Shown here piece after piece: positions 16,215-24,196 of a DNA stretch of 29,965 nucleotides. Made by a program: the position numbers and the translations under genes. The notes under the pieces were generated by a model, which was not told the DNA's origin, searched no databases, and saw nothing but the letters and a program-made list of their open reading frames with translations. This stretch comes from CAZNLH01 sp964573995. Its GTDB lineage: Bacteria > Gemmatimonadota > CAZMKB01 > CAZNLH01. The DNA lies in contig CAZNLH010000028.1 of the NCBI GenBank assembly GCA_964573995.1, positions 1-29,965 on the forward strand. The letters are read 5' to 3'. Position 1 is the first letter of the stretch; each line of letters starts with the position of its first letter.

Positions 16215-16539
16215 GGCCCCGGTTGTCCTCACTCTGAACCGGATAGTATGTACGCCGGTCCAGGGGTACTGGCATCATCACGGTGTCGCCTATTGTCGTG
16301 TCCCGGAAGTCTCTTGTCCCACCGCGCGGGTGGCGCCGATGGAGAGTGTTCAGCGACAGGACCCGCGCGGTTCACAGCGGAACGCCCCTGAAATGATTTC
16401 CTTGACACCGCGCAGGTGGTCGGTAGCACAGGTTCCGGTTGCTCGCGTGACTTTGGAGGACTTGAGCGCTCCGCGGGGAAATCGGGGGGCCGAGAACCGG
16501 GCGCGTCGGGAATCGCCCGGCATCGGTAAAGGAGCGGAA
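16215..16539. other. Gap or N-terminal extension before the exonuclease gene
   Basis: These 325 bases follow the helicase stop. The exonuclease frame stays open upstream to a GTG at 16330, with in-frame ATGs at 16339 and 16393. The extra 70 residues would be Arg-rich and without recognisable structure, and none of these starts has a good ribosome site. I see no terminator. Confidence 0.4.
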
Positions 16540-17832
16540 TTGTCGGATCTACAGGCAAGGCTCGATTCTCTCTTCCGGAGCGGCCTGCTACGGAAGGGGG
16601 TGAAGGGGGGCGGGGGTCTCTCTCCCGGCAAATCACCATCTCGCGGCCGTGGAACCGTCTTCGAGGGTGAAGAGGTGGGGGATGAAGGGGAGAAGTGCCT
16701 ACTCTTCAGTCATCGCTTCCCCCCCGATTATGTCTTCGGCCTTGGGACTCCCGTATGCGACCTGCTGAGCGTGCCGGAGTCCCTGCAGGGAATCCACGCG
16801 GAGGAGGCCATCCCCGCGGTACGGCGCGAGGAGATCCTCTTTCTCGATATAGAAACGACCGGGCTCGCCATGGGGACCGGGACCTACGCCTTCCTCGTGG
16901 GCGTGGGATATTTCATGGACGAGGGGTTCCGGGTCGACCAGTATTTCATGCGTGATTATAACGAAGAGGAGGCGCTCCTTTCGTCCGTTGGCGAAGCCGC
17001 CGCGCCATTTTGCCTCTTGGTCACCTTCAACGGCCGCGCCTTCGACCTGCAACTCCTCAGGAACCGGTACCTCATGAACGGAAGGCTGCCGCCCTTAGAG
17101 TTGATGACCGACCTCGATCTCCTCTACCTCAGCAGGCGGTTTTTCCGCAGGAGGCTCGATGATTGCCGCCTGAAGACCATCGAGCGCGATGTCCTGGGCT
17201 TCCGTCGGGTGGACGATGTTGATGGATCTCTGATCCCCGGCCTCTACTTCCACTTCCTCAGGACGGGTGAGTTCCCACTCCTCGATCGGGTCCTGCGTCA
17301 CAACCGGTGGGATATCCTCTCCTTGGCGTACCTGGCACACCTCTTTTCATCGGCGCTCCGGGACCCCCTCAGGTCCGAGTCTCTCCACGGGGGGGCGTTT
17401 CTGTCCATAGGAGTTCACTTTGAAAGGAGCGGGCACGGGGACAGTGAGATGGTGGACAGGTGTTACAGGGAAGCGATGAGGGGAGGACTCGGCAGTGACG
17501 AGGCTTACGAGGCAGCAAGGCGGCTGTCGCTGCGCCTGAAAAGGCGTGGAGACTACGAGGGAGCGGAAGAGATCTGGCGGCTGATGGCTCAGGATGATCA
17601 TCGATTCGATGTCTTTCCCCTGGTCGAGTTGGCCAAGTACCATGAACATCGCCAGAGGGACTTTAGCAAGGCGCTCGTCCTTACGGAGAGGGCACTGGCG
17701 AGGCTCGAGGGCGGGCGTGACTTTCTGCCCCAATCCTGGCTCTCCGTGACGAAGGGAGAACTCCTGCATCGCCTGTCGCGGCTCAGGAGGAGGATGGAGG
17801 GGGAGGAAACGCGGGGAACTACGCTCGGTTGA
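16540..17832 (+). CDS. mrfB: MrfB/YprB-like DEDDh 3'-5' exonuclease with TPR-like tail
   Basis: From the TTG start this is 430 residues. The ribonuclease H-like exonuclease core shows Exo I FLDIETTG (Asp103, Glu105), Exo II FNGRAFDLQLL and Exo III HNRWDILSL. The last 100 or so residues form helical pairs like TPR repeats. The Bacillus homologue YprB (MrfB) is the nuclease partner of the MrfA helicase in repair of mitomycin C damage, and the same order is kept here. I chose TTG 16540 because AAAGGAG at 16528-16534 lies 5 bases upstream. Longer versions starting at 16330, 16339 or 16393 remain possible. Confidence 0.88.
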   Translation: MSDLQARLDSLFRSGLLRKGVKGGGGLSPGKSPSRGRGTVFEGEEVGDEGEKCLLFSHRFPPDYVFGLGTPVCDLLSVPESLQGIHAEEAIPAVRREEILFLDIETTGLAMGTGTYAFLVGVGYFMDEGFRVDQYFMRDYNEEEALLSSVGEAAAPFCLLVTFNGRAFDLQLLRNRYLMNGRLPPLELMTDLDLLYLSRRFFRRRLDDCRLKTIERDVLGFRRVDDVDGSLIPGLYFHFLRTGEFPLLDRVLRHNRWDILSLAYLAHLFSSALRDPLRSESLHGGAFLSIGVHFERSGHGDSEMVDRCYREAMRGGLGSDEAYEAARRLSLRLKRRGDYEGAEEIWRLMAQDDHRFDVFPLVELAKYHEHRQRDFSKALVLTERALARLEGGRDFLPQSWLSVTKGELLHRLSRLRRRMEGEETRGTTLG

Positions 17833-17857
17833 CAGGAGCAGGCGATTGAAATACATT
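17829..17857 (+). promoter_or_regulatory. Candidate promoter of the bS22-like mini-gene
   Basis: TTGACA (17829-17834, perfect) and TACATT (17852-17857, four of six) are 17 bases apart. The -35 overlaps the exonuclease stop codon. Transcription would begin near 17864, 48 bases before the mini-gene ATG. Confidence 0.55.
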
Positions 17858-17911
17858 AAATGTCTCGTGATAGTAGACCCTTGAATAGGGACCGTTGATA
17901 GGAGCAAGTCC

Positions 17912-18007
17912 ATGGGGAGTGTAGTAAAGAAGCGCCGGAAGAAGATGAGCAAGCACAAGTACAAGAAGAGGCTCGATCGCGACCGGCAGAAGAAGAAGAA
18001 GAGGTAG
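17912..18007 (+). CDS. bS22/AURKAIP1-COX24-type mini-protein of the small ribosomal subunit
   Basis: This 31-residue, extremely basic protein begins MGSVVKKRRKKMSKHKYKK. That matches the family start MGSV(I/V)KKRRK+M(S/A)K+K(H/Y)(R/K)K known from bacterial AURKAIP1/COX24-domain proteins and mycobacterial bS22, relatives of mitochondrial mS38. These bind 16S rRNA in the small subunit. The C-terminus here ends in a Lys run rather than the usual RxRVQRR, so it is a little divergent. GGAG at 17901-17904 precedes the ATG by 7 bases, and it has its own promoter. Its size makes it easy to miss. Confidence 0.85.
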   Translation: MGSVVKKRRKKMSKHKYKKRLDRDRQKKKKR

Positions 18008-18269
18008 GGTCGAGGCGGTAATCTTCGCCCGATCTCCCCTGGTGGAGCGGAAGTCACTTCATTTGTTCATCCATCGTATCATTCCATCGCTGTCCTCGAT
18101 CCACTTCAAACAGGTCCTTGTTCCGGGGTCTTGAGTAAAAAGCCTGAAACCTGGAGCCATATACCTTCGCCTGACGATGGGGGAATGATTCAATGAATCC
18201 AAGGGGGCCTGTTCGCGTTTTGCGGGGGCAGGGCAAGGGTCGCGGCTCTTTCATCTCGGGGTGGTGGGG

Positions 18270-19220
18270 ATGAACCGACCGCGGGTCAGCGTCATCATAC
18301 CCGTCTTCAACCGTGGTGGTTTCCTGGCCGAGGCCGTCGCATCGGTGATGGAGGGTTCTTACAGGGACTTCGAGGTGATCGTGGTGGATGACGGTTCTAC
18401 CGATGATACTGCCTCTTCGCTGGGGTCATACGGGGCCGGCGTGCGATACCACTACCAGGAGAACCGGGGGCCGGCCTCCGCGAGGAACGCCGGGGTAGCA
18501 CTCGCGATGGGGGAGTACATCGCCTTCCTCGATTCGGACGATCTCTGGGCGAAGGAGAAACTCGAGACCCAGGTGGACTACCTCGATTCTCACCCCGATA
18601 TACGGACATGCCACACCGGCGAGGTCTGGATAAAGAACGGCAAGAGGCTCAACCAGTCGAAGCGGCATGTGAAGTGCGGCGGGGACATCTTCGAAAGGTG
18701 CCTGCCCCTCTGCATCATCAGCCCTTCCTCGATCCTCATGGAGCGATCCCTGTTTGATGAACTGGGCGGGTTCGACGAGGATCTCCCCGTCTGCGAAGAT
18801 TACGATCTCTGGCTGAGGATGACGTTGAGTTGCCCAGTGGGATTCATTGATGAGCCCCTCGTGGTGAAGCGGGGTGGGCATCCGGACCAGTTGTCCAGGG
18901 CGTTCTGGGGGATGGACAGGTTCCGCATTAAATCACTCTCTGGGCTGATACTCAGGGGAGAGGTGGAAGGGGAGAGGAGGGGAGCGGTCCTCGCCGAGAT
19001 CGCGAGGAAGTGCCGTATCGTGGCCGGTGGAGCGAGGAAGAGGGGCAGGGAGGAGGAGGCCCGGGGATACGAGTTGCTCCCCGGAATGCTCTCGAAGGTG
19101 CCCGTGGGTGTGGACGGGATAGTGAGGTTCCTGCGCAGGGTCACGGTGACCGTCGGCGGCACGAGGGGGGACGTGTTGCCGGCAGCCCCTGTTCTTGCTG
19201 CCGGAAGGAAGGGAGGGTGA
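18270..19220 (+). CDS. Family 2 glycosyltransferase
   Basis: This 316-residue protein has a GT-A fold. SVIIPVFNRGGFL opens the nucleotide-sugar domain, followed by VVDDGSTDDT, the DxD-type metal site FLDSDD (88-91) and the likely base in CEDYDLWL (Glu176-Asp177). It has no membrane helix, so it is cytoplasmic or peripheral. It transfers a sugar to an unknown acceptor, perhaps for a surface polysaccharide. ATG 18270 is preferred to GTG 18261. The next gene begins 2 bases after its stop and the one after that overlaps, forming a three-gene operon with a ParB-like protein and an SPL-family radical SAM enzyme. Confidence 0.9.
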   Translation: MNRPRVSVIIPVFNRGGFLAEAVASVMEGSYRDFEVIVVDDGSTDDTASSLGSYGAGVRYHYQENRGPASARNAGVALAMGEYIAFLDSDDLWAKEKLETQVDYLDSHPDIRTCHTGEVWIKNGKRLNQSKRHVKCGGDIFERCLPLCIISPSSILMERSLFDELGGFDEDLPVCEDYDLWLRMTLSCPVGFIDEPLVVKRGGHPDQLSRAFWGMDRFRIKSLSGLILRGEVEGERRGAVLAEIARKCRIVAGGARKRGREEEARGYELLPGMLSKVPVGVDGIVRFLRRVTVTVGGTRGDVLPAAPVLAAGRKGG

Positions 19221-19222
19221 GG

Positions 19223-20230
19223 GTGCCGCTCGCTGAGGCCCGAGTCGAGGAGGTGGACCTGGAGGAAGAGCGCTTCCGTGTTCATGTCGGTGGGCCTGGG
19301 GATGGCCTGATCAGGTCGATCGAGCGCGTGGGTGTGATCAACCCTCCGTGGATCAGACGGGGAGGGGACGGAGGGGGGTACCAGGTCGTCATGGGGTTCC
19401 GGCGGATCATGGCGCTCCGGCTTCTGGGACGGGAGGTGTTGAATGCACGGCTAATAGGGGACGGGGAGATTACGGATGCCAAGTTGATGGAGGCGGTGGT
19501 CCTCGAGGACCTGTCCCATGGCCCGTTCGATCCGGTTGAAATCTCCAGGGCGATTGCCGGGCTCAGGCGCGTTGGAATAGAGGATTGTGAGATAGCAGGT
19601 CGTTACCTCCCGTTGATGGGTCTCGAGGGAAAGGTGTCCGTTATGGAGAGATACCTATCCCTTGCGGATCTCCCGGACGACCTTATCGATGCGCTCTCCC
19701 GCGGAGAGATCGGGGTGGGTGCGGTGGATAGGGTGTACAGGAGATTCGGCAGGGGCGAGGGACACAGGGTCCTCAGGCTGGTCCGGGACCTGAGGCTCGG
19801 CGTCAACCGCCAGAGGGAACTAATATCCCTGCTCGACGAGATCACGCGTAGGGATGGCGTCGGTGTGTCGGCCATCCTCGAGCGCGATGAGGTCTCGACC
19901 GTCCTATCGAACGAGCGGGCCGGTCTTCCACAGCGTTCCAGGGCGCTGATCGATCGGCTCAGGAGGATGAGGGCCCCCAGGACCATGGCGATGATAGACG
20001 AGGTGAAGGAGAGGGTCCGGCGGCTCGCGCTCGGCCCGCCCGTGACCGTGGAGTTGTCCCCGTATCTCGAAGAGCGCCTGGTTCGTGTTTCGTTCACCTT
20101 CGGTAATGCCGGAGAGTACCGCAAGATCGTCGAGACCCTCGTCTCCGCGGGAAAGGGGCCGGAGGTCGAGGCGATGATCAACGATCTCTTCGGAAGGGGG
20201 TATGATGGAGAGATCAGCGGGGGGAGTTAA
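19223..20230 (+). CDS. ParB/Spo0J N-terminal-domain protein (non-partition type)
   Basis: This 335-residue protein has a ParB-like nuclease/CTPase fold near the start: IRSIERVGVINPP, then GFRRIMALRLLG in place of the usual GERR, then MEAVVLEDLSHGPFDPVEISRAI. A helix-turn-helix-like helical region follows (about 125-200). No ParA lies nearby, so chromosome partition is not supported. I chose GTG 19223 because GGAGGG at 19212-19217 precedes it by 5 bases. The longer frame upstream merely shadows the glycosyltransferase. The 3' end overlaps the radical SAM gene by 29 bases, suggesting coupled translation and a shared process. Confidence 0.8.
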   Translation: MPLAEARVEEVDLEEERFRVHVGGPGDGLIRSIERVGVINPPWIRRGGDGGGYQVVMGFRRIMALRLLGREVLNARLIGDGEITDAKLMEAVVLEDLSHGPFDPVEISRAIAGLRRVGIEDCEIAGRYLPLMGLEGKVSVMERYLSLADLPDDLIDALSRGEIGVGAVDRVYRRFGRGEGHRVLRLVRDLRLGVNRQRELISLLDEITRRDGVGVSAILERDEVSTVLSNERAGLPQRSRALIDRLRRMRAPRTMAMIDEVKERVRRLALGPPVTVELSPYLEERLVRVSFTFGNAGEYRKIVETLVSAGKGPEVEAMINDLFGRGYDGEISGGS

Positions 20231-21377
20231 TCGAGGGTATCGAAGCAGCCGTGTCCCCTTCCGCAGGGTCTTGGTGGACCGCGGGGTGGAGGGCGATGAG
20301 ATCGTCCGGTCTATCCTCCGGAGGGTCGGGACACGAGACGTCCGGTGGGTCGATGGGAGAGAGGAGGTAGAGGCCGAATTGGGGACGGGTCGGGACCTCA
20401 TAGGCCGTGGAAAGCAAGTCCTCTATCTCGCCCGCCGTCGCGGCGGTTTCCTCAAGCATTGCCCGGGCTCGCCGGGTCAGGTATGTTGCGGCTATCGGAT
20501 CCTGAACCTCTTCAGCAACTGCCCCTTCCGTTGCACCTATTGCATTCTCCAGTCCTACCTGACCTTTCAACCGATCACTCTCTATGTCAACATCGACGAG
20601 GCCGTCGACGAGATCATGTCCCTGTCGCAAGGGTCCCCCAGCGAGATCTTCCGTGTCGGGACGGGTGAACTGGGTGACAGCCTCGCCCTCGAGCCCGTTG
20701 TCCCGCTCGCGGGCAGGTTGATAGGGTCTTTGCGGTCGCTCGACAACGTGATCCTCGAACTCAAGACCAAGTCGAACCATGTAGATTGCCTCCTCGATGT
20801 CGAACACGGCGGGAAGGTGATCGTCTCGTGGTCGCTCGCGCCTGAAGGGCTGACACGACGGGAGGAACCGGGGACCGCCTCGCTGGCTGAAAGGCTTGAG
20901 GCCGCTGTCAGGGTGGAGGAGGCGGGTTATCGTCTGGGATTCCACCTCGATCCCATCGTCCGGTACCCGGGCTGGGAGGACGACTATCGGCTTCTCCTGG
21001 ATCGCCTCTTCGACTCCATTGAGCCCGGGCACGTGGTCTGGTTGAGCCTCGGGTGCCTCAGGTTCCCTCCCGCTCTCAAGGAGATCGTGCTCGATCGCAT
21101 CCAGCGCCCCATGATATTCCTCGACGAGTTCGTCCCGTGTCCCGACGGGAAGATGCGTTATCTCCGTGCGGTTCGCGAGGATACCTACGGGAAGGTCATG
21201 TCGTGGATCCGAGACCTGGCCCCCGGCCTGGAGGTCTACCTCTGCATGGAGAGTCCCCTGGTATGGGAGAACGTCTTCGGGGTGAAGCCATCTGGTAATG
21301 GGTGGCTTTCCGGCCGCCTGGACCTGGCTGCGTTGCGAGAGGGATCCCATCTGCAGGCCGAGGCGGGTTGTTCATAG
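20202..21377 (+). CDS. SPL-family radical SAM protein (spore photoproduct lyase-like)
   Basis: This 391-residue protein has the radical SAM cluster motif NCPFRCTYC (Cys107, 111, 114), giving CxxxCxxC. It also has family features such as LFSNCPFRCTYCILQ, ELKTKSNHV, SWSLAPE and LCMESPLVWENVFG near the C-terminus. Spore photoproduct lyase repairs thymine dimers in spores. This bacterium shows no sign of sporulation, and homologues in non-sporulators have unproven roles, perhaps DNA repair. ATG 20202 has GGAAGGGGG just upstream and lies inside the ParB-like gene. It is not QhpD, which is a SPASM-type enzyme with a different layout. Confidence 0.9.
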   Translation: MMERSAGGVNRGYRSSRVPFRRVLVDRGVEGDEIVRSILRRVGTRDVRWVDGREEVEAELGTGRDLIGRGKQVLYLARRRGGFLKHCPGSPGQVCCGYRILNLFSNCPFRCTYCILQSYLTFQPITLYVNIDEAVDEIMSLSQGSPSEIFRVGTGELGDSLALEPVVPLAGRLIGSLRSLDNVILELKTKSNHVDCLLDVEHGGKVIVSWSLAPEGLTRREEPGTASLAERLEAAVRVEEAGYRLGFHLDPIVRYPGWEDDYRLLLDRLFDSIEPGHVVWLSLGCLRFPPALKEIVLDRIQRPMIFLDEFVPCPDGKMRYLRAVREDTYGKVMSWIRDLAPGLEVYLCMESPLVWENVFGVKPSGNGWLSGRLDLAALREGSHLQAEAGCS

Positions 21378-21500
21378 TCGGGATATGATATGTGCGCTTA
21401 AATGGGATTCATTGCCCGGCCCTGGTAGGGCACCCTGTTCGTGGCTATAGATATATGTAGATAGTGGTTCCCCCCCCGACATGGGGGTGGATCGTATCAT

Positions 21501-21518
21501 TTGACGACTATTCGTCAA
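21501..21518. repeat. Perfect 7-base inverted repeat, possible operator or hairpin
   Basis: TTGACGA and TCGTCAA flank CTAT. The left arm includes a -35-like TTGACG and TATACG follows at 21521, but the 14-base spacing is too short for a standard promoter. Confidence 0.5.
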
Positions 21519-21653
21519 TTTATACGAACCTGTGCGCGCGGTTCAGCCATTGCTGGGCATAAAGTGCCTATTATCTAAGGTAATAGAAACGACCTCCGGA
21601 TGTCGCCCGGCGACGGTGCCTGGCATTGTTTATGCTCAAAAGGTAAGTTGGTT

Positions 21654-21668
21654 ACCATTGCCAATGGT
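21654..21668. repeat. Perfect 7-base inverted repeat, possible operator
   Basis: ACCATTG and CAATGGT flank a single C, about 80 bases before the first gene of the array. Compact dyads of this kind are typical of dimeric repressor sites. The regulator is unknown. Confidence 0.45.
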
Positions 21669-21748
21669 GGCCGGACCTGCCGATTGAGCCTCCTGTTATG
21701 TAGTCCCCATTCTCAAGGGGAACTCACCCCGGAAAGGAGTGGCGAGCG

Positions 21749-22615
21749 ATGAAAAGTCTCTTCCTTTTAATCATTCTACTTGCCTTCCTGTCTTTCTCGT
21801 CGAGTTGGACACACGCAGACCCGGTGGAGGAGGTCTTCACCTATTTCGACTCGACTGCAGAACCGCTTTTCGGCGTATTTGTCAGGAAGGACAGTTTTGC
21901 GGTGCGTATAGACCCTGTGGACTTTGGTGTGGAGGATTCGCTTGTCATCACGGGTATTTGGTTCGAGTCGATGATGTTTGGCCAGGTTCCGATAGCCTTA
22001 CGCGAGGACGATTTCGCGGACCCTCCCGGCAGGCACTCCCCCGGTGAGCCGTTCTTCACCACGACGTATTACTTCCCATGGAGCGACCAGTTGATATGCG
22101 TCGTTCCGGTCGGTCACATCAGGAGAAAGGCCGACAAGCCGATTTGGATAGTTTTCCGATATGTGTGCGAGGTTATGCCCTTCCGTGTGAACGTAGGCAG
22201 CCCGCCGCCGCCGCCTGACCGCAACCTCATCCACTATCAATTGCCACCGAAGTGGTATGCCGACATCGTCTGCAACTGGTCCGTGGGGCTCGTGGTGCTC
22301 CGCAACGAGCCTGTGGGGATAGGTAGTGAGGGGGGAGGTGCCGGTCCTCCCAGGGCCTTCGCCCTGCGCCAGAATTATCCTAACCCGTTCAACCCGGTGA
22401 CCACCATCCCGTTCACGCTTGCCGAGGCCTCCCGGGTGACGTTGAGGATTTTCGACCTCAGGGGCAGGCTGGTGGATGTTCTTGTGGATGGGCCCATGGG
22501 GCCTGGTGAGCATGAGGTGGTGTGGGTGGGAAGGAAGGGGCGTTCCGGTGTCTACTTCTACGAACTCCGTGTGGGGAAGGCAGTTGCGCGTAAGAGGATG
22601 TTGCTGGTCAAGTAA
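21749..22615 (+). CDS. Secreted sorting-domain protein, array unit A
   Basis: This 288-residue protein has a Sec signal peptide (cut after THA, residue 23). A beta-rich domain (24-200) starts DPVEEVFTYFDSTA and contains AVRIDPVDFGVEDSLVITGIW, described here by its key residues, and a PPPPP linker. The sorting/FlgD-like tail runs from about 208 to 288, starting NYPNPFNPVTT and ending YFYELRV...LLVK. The function of the middle domain is unknown. It lies 13 bases before a secreted subtilisin gene that lacks such a tail. The pair may work together, for example as an anchor or chaperone for the protease. Compared with unit B the middle is variable and both ends are conserved. Confidence 0.85.
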   Translation: MKSLFLLIILLAFLSFSSSWTHADPVEEVFTYFDSTAEPLFGVFVRKDSFAVRIDPVDFGVEDSLVITGIWFESMMFGQVPIALREDDFADPPGRHSPGEPFFTTTYYFPWSDQLICVVPVGHIRRKADKPIWIVFRYVCEVMPFRVNVGSPPPPPDRNLIHYQLPPKWYADIVCNWSVGLVVLRNEPVGIGSEGGGAGPPRAFALRQNYPNPFNPVTTIPFTLAEASRVTLRIFDLRGRLVDVLVDGPMGPGEHEVVWVGRKGRSGVYFYELRVGKAVARKRMLLVK

Positions 22616-22628
22616 AAGGGGGGAAAAG

Positions 22629-24140
22629 ATGAAAGAGGCCCTACTCACCCTGGTTATGCTGTTCCTGGCGGGTCCCGTGGCCCTCGTGCGCGGTGATCCG
22701 CAGTATGAAGATGGGGTCGTGCTGGTCGGTGTGCCGGCCCAAGCGGACTCCGTCCTGGGCACCTTCCAGGAGATCACGGGCGTGGTCGAGTCCATGGTAG
22801 GAGTCGACCTGGTGACCCAGGACTCGATGGATTTCTACTGCAACATGGTATGGGGGGACGACGACATCGACATGGCGGTCAAGATGGGGTGGAACTCGCG
22901 CAGTAACGTGTCGGTGCAGGACGTGGTGGATGCGTTCCTCTCCCTTGGTATCTACGCCCAGCCCAATTACAGGTACGATACCTTTCAATACACGAGGTCC
23001 CAGACCCCTATCCCTCGTGACAGGGCCGTGCCTGTTCCCCTCGATCTCTACTCGCGGTTCCAGGTTCCTTACCCGCTCGGCGGCGAGGATCTCCAGAGTG
23101 GTCTCAGGTACACGAAGGTGACCGAGTCGTGGTCCTATGCCGATGGTACGGACGATGTGATTCTCCAGGTGAACGACACAGGTGGTATATGGGGTCATCC
23201 CGAGTTGGGGCCCAACGTGTGGCAGAACTTGGGTGAGGACGCCGATGGGGACGGTGCAACGATTGTGAGGGTGGTTGGTGGTTGGTTGTTCGATCCGGAT
23301 GATGAAAACGGTGTGGATGATGACGGCAACGGTTTGGTGGACGATCTCATCGGTTGGGACTTCATGGACCATGAGAACGACCCGGCTCCCAACTGGGATG
23401 GCTTTGTGCACGGCAATGCGGTCGGTAGCGTTGCGGGTGCAGTGGACTTCAACGGTGTGGGTATGTACGGTGTGGCTCGGCCTCCGGTGAGGCTCCAGTT
23501 CGTCAGGACAGGAAGTTGGGGATGGATCTGGACGTGGCCTGCGATCGATGGATTGGGGTACGCCATATTCAACAACCTGATGAGGGGCACCCATGTCGTT
23601 GCGAACATCTCCTGGGGGGCCCTGTCTTGGCCGCCTTCCGATGACTATTTTTTGGAGCACCAGGTGGAGTGTTTCAAGCGTGAGGGAGGGCTCCTGGTCT
23701 TCGCCGCCGGCAACTACGGGGACACCATGCAGACCTATCCTGCGGCCTACCACCAGGGGCTCATCGTGTGTGCGACCGACCGTTCGAACCTGAGGGCCCC
23801 CTGGTCCACGTACGGGCCCTGGATATGGCCTGACGGGCTCTCCTTCCCCGGCAACTTGGTGATAGTGATGAGGGCCGATGTCTTCATGGGAGATGCGGAC
23901 ATAAGTTACGGCTTCGCGAGCGGCACCTCGTTCTCGGCGCCGGGGGTGGCGGGAGCGGCGGCCAACTACTGGGCTGCGCATCCCGGTTTGAGCAACGACG
24001 AGGTGATGGCCGCGGTGCTGTCGAGTGTCTATGCGCCGGCGAACTATCCCGGTGTGAACCCCGATCCTGATAGCGTGGAGGAGTATATCGGCACGGGGAT
24101 ACTGGACGCCCTGGAACTGATGCAGAGTGGGGCGAGGTAG
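22629..24140 (+). CDS. Secreted subtilisin-like serine protease, array unit A
   Basis: This 503-residue S8 protease has a signal peptide (cut near VRG, residue 22) and a prodomain-like segment (about 24-120) ending QPNYRYDT. The catalytic domain has Asp183 (VNDTGG), His261 (VHGNAVG), oxyanion Asn362 (AAGN) and Ser434 (SGTSFSAPG). An insert rich in DGDG and DDDGNG (about 204-240) looks calcium-binding. It has no sorting tail, unlike its partner gene. ATG 22629 is the start, matched by the start of copy B and preceded by GGGGGGAAA. The longer upstream frame only shadows unit A's first gene. It is probably extracellular. Its substrate is unknown. Confidence 0.93.
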   Translation: MKEALLTLVMLFLAGPVALVRGDPQYEDGVVLVGVPAQADSVLGTFQEITGVVESMVGVDLVTQDSMDFYCNMVWGDDDIDMAVKMGWNSRSNVSVQDVVDAFLSLGIYAQPNYRYDTFQYTRSQTPIPRDRAVPVPLDLYSRFQVPYPLGGEDLQSGLRYTKVTESWSYADGTDDVILQVNDTGGIWGHPELGPNVWQNLGEDADGDGATIVRVVGGWLFDPDDENGVDDDGNGLVDDLIGWDFMDHENDPAPNWDGFVHGNAVGSVAGAVDFNGVGMYGVARPPVRLQFVRTGSWGWIWTWPAIDGLGYAIFNNLMRGTHVVANISWGALSWPPSDDYFLEHQVECFKREGGLLVFAAGNYGDTMQTYPAAYHQGLIVCATDRSNLRAPWSTYGPWIWPDGLSFPGNLVIVMRADVFMGDADISYGFASGTSFSAPGVAGAAANYWAAHPGLSNDEVMAAVLSSVYAPANYPGVNPDPDSVEEYIGTGILDALELMQSGAR

Positions 24141-24196
24141 GGGAATGTATCTATGTGCTTCTTGTGGGTGTTATTGCCGGAAAGGAGTGGCGAGCG

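Larger units (their letters stand above)
21378..21748. other. Regulatory-looking intergenic region before the protease array
   Basis: This 371-base region has no coding signal but several palindromes. GCCCT-GGT-AGGGC lies at 21419-21431 and CCCCC-GACAT-GGGGG at 21473-21487. TTGACGA-CTAT-TCGTCAA lies at 21501-21518, CTATTA-N7-TAATAG at 21568-21586 and ACCATTG-C-CAATGGT at 21654-21668. None is followed by a T-run, so none is a clear terminator. It probably holds the promoter and operators of the tandem array, but I cannot place a convincing promoter. Confidence 0.5.

Noticed and set aside
14769..16232. Minus-strand frame of 487 codons opposite the helicase
   Set aside because: The plus-strand helicase is certain from its motifs. 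The antisense frame has no recognisable domain and arises from codon bias.
19010..19222. N-terminal extension of the ParB-like protein from ATG 19010
   Set aside because: The extension overlaps the glycosyltransferase in another frame, reads as low-complexity Gly/Arg sequence, and a good ribosome site precedes GTG 19223.
20202..21377. SPL-family radical SAM protein as the missing QhpD
   Set aside because: It has the spore photoproduct lyase C-terminal pattern, no SPASM-type extra cysteines, and lies 13 kb away in another operon.
22641..23981. Minus-strand frame of 446 codons opposite the unit A protease, with a similar one opposite unit B
   Set aside because: It is His/Val-rich nonsense without a domain, opposite a protease with an intact catalytic triad.
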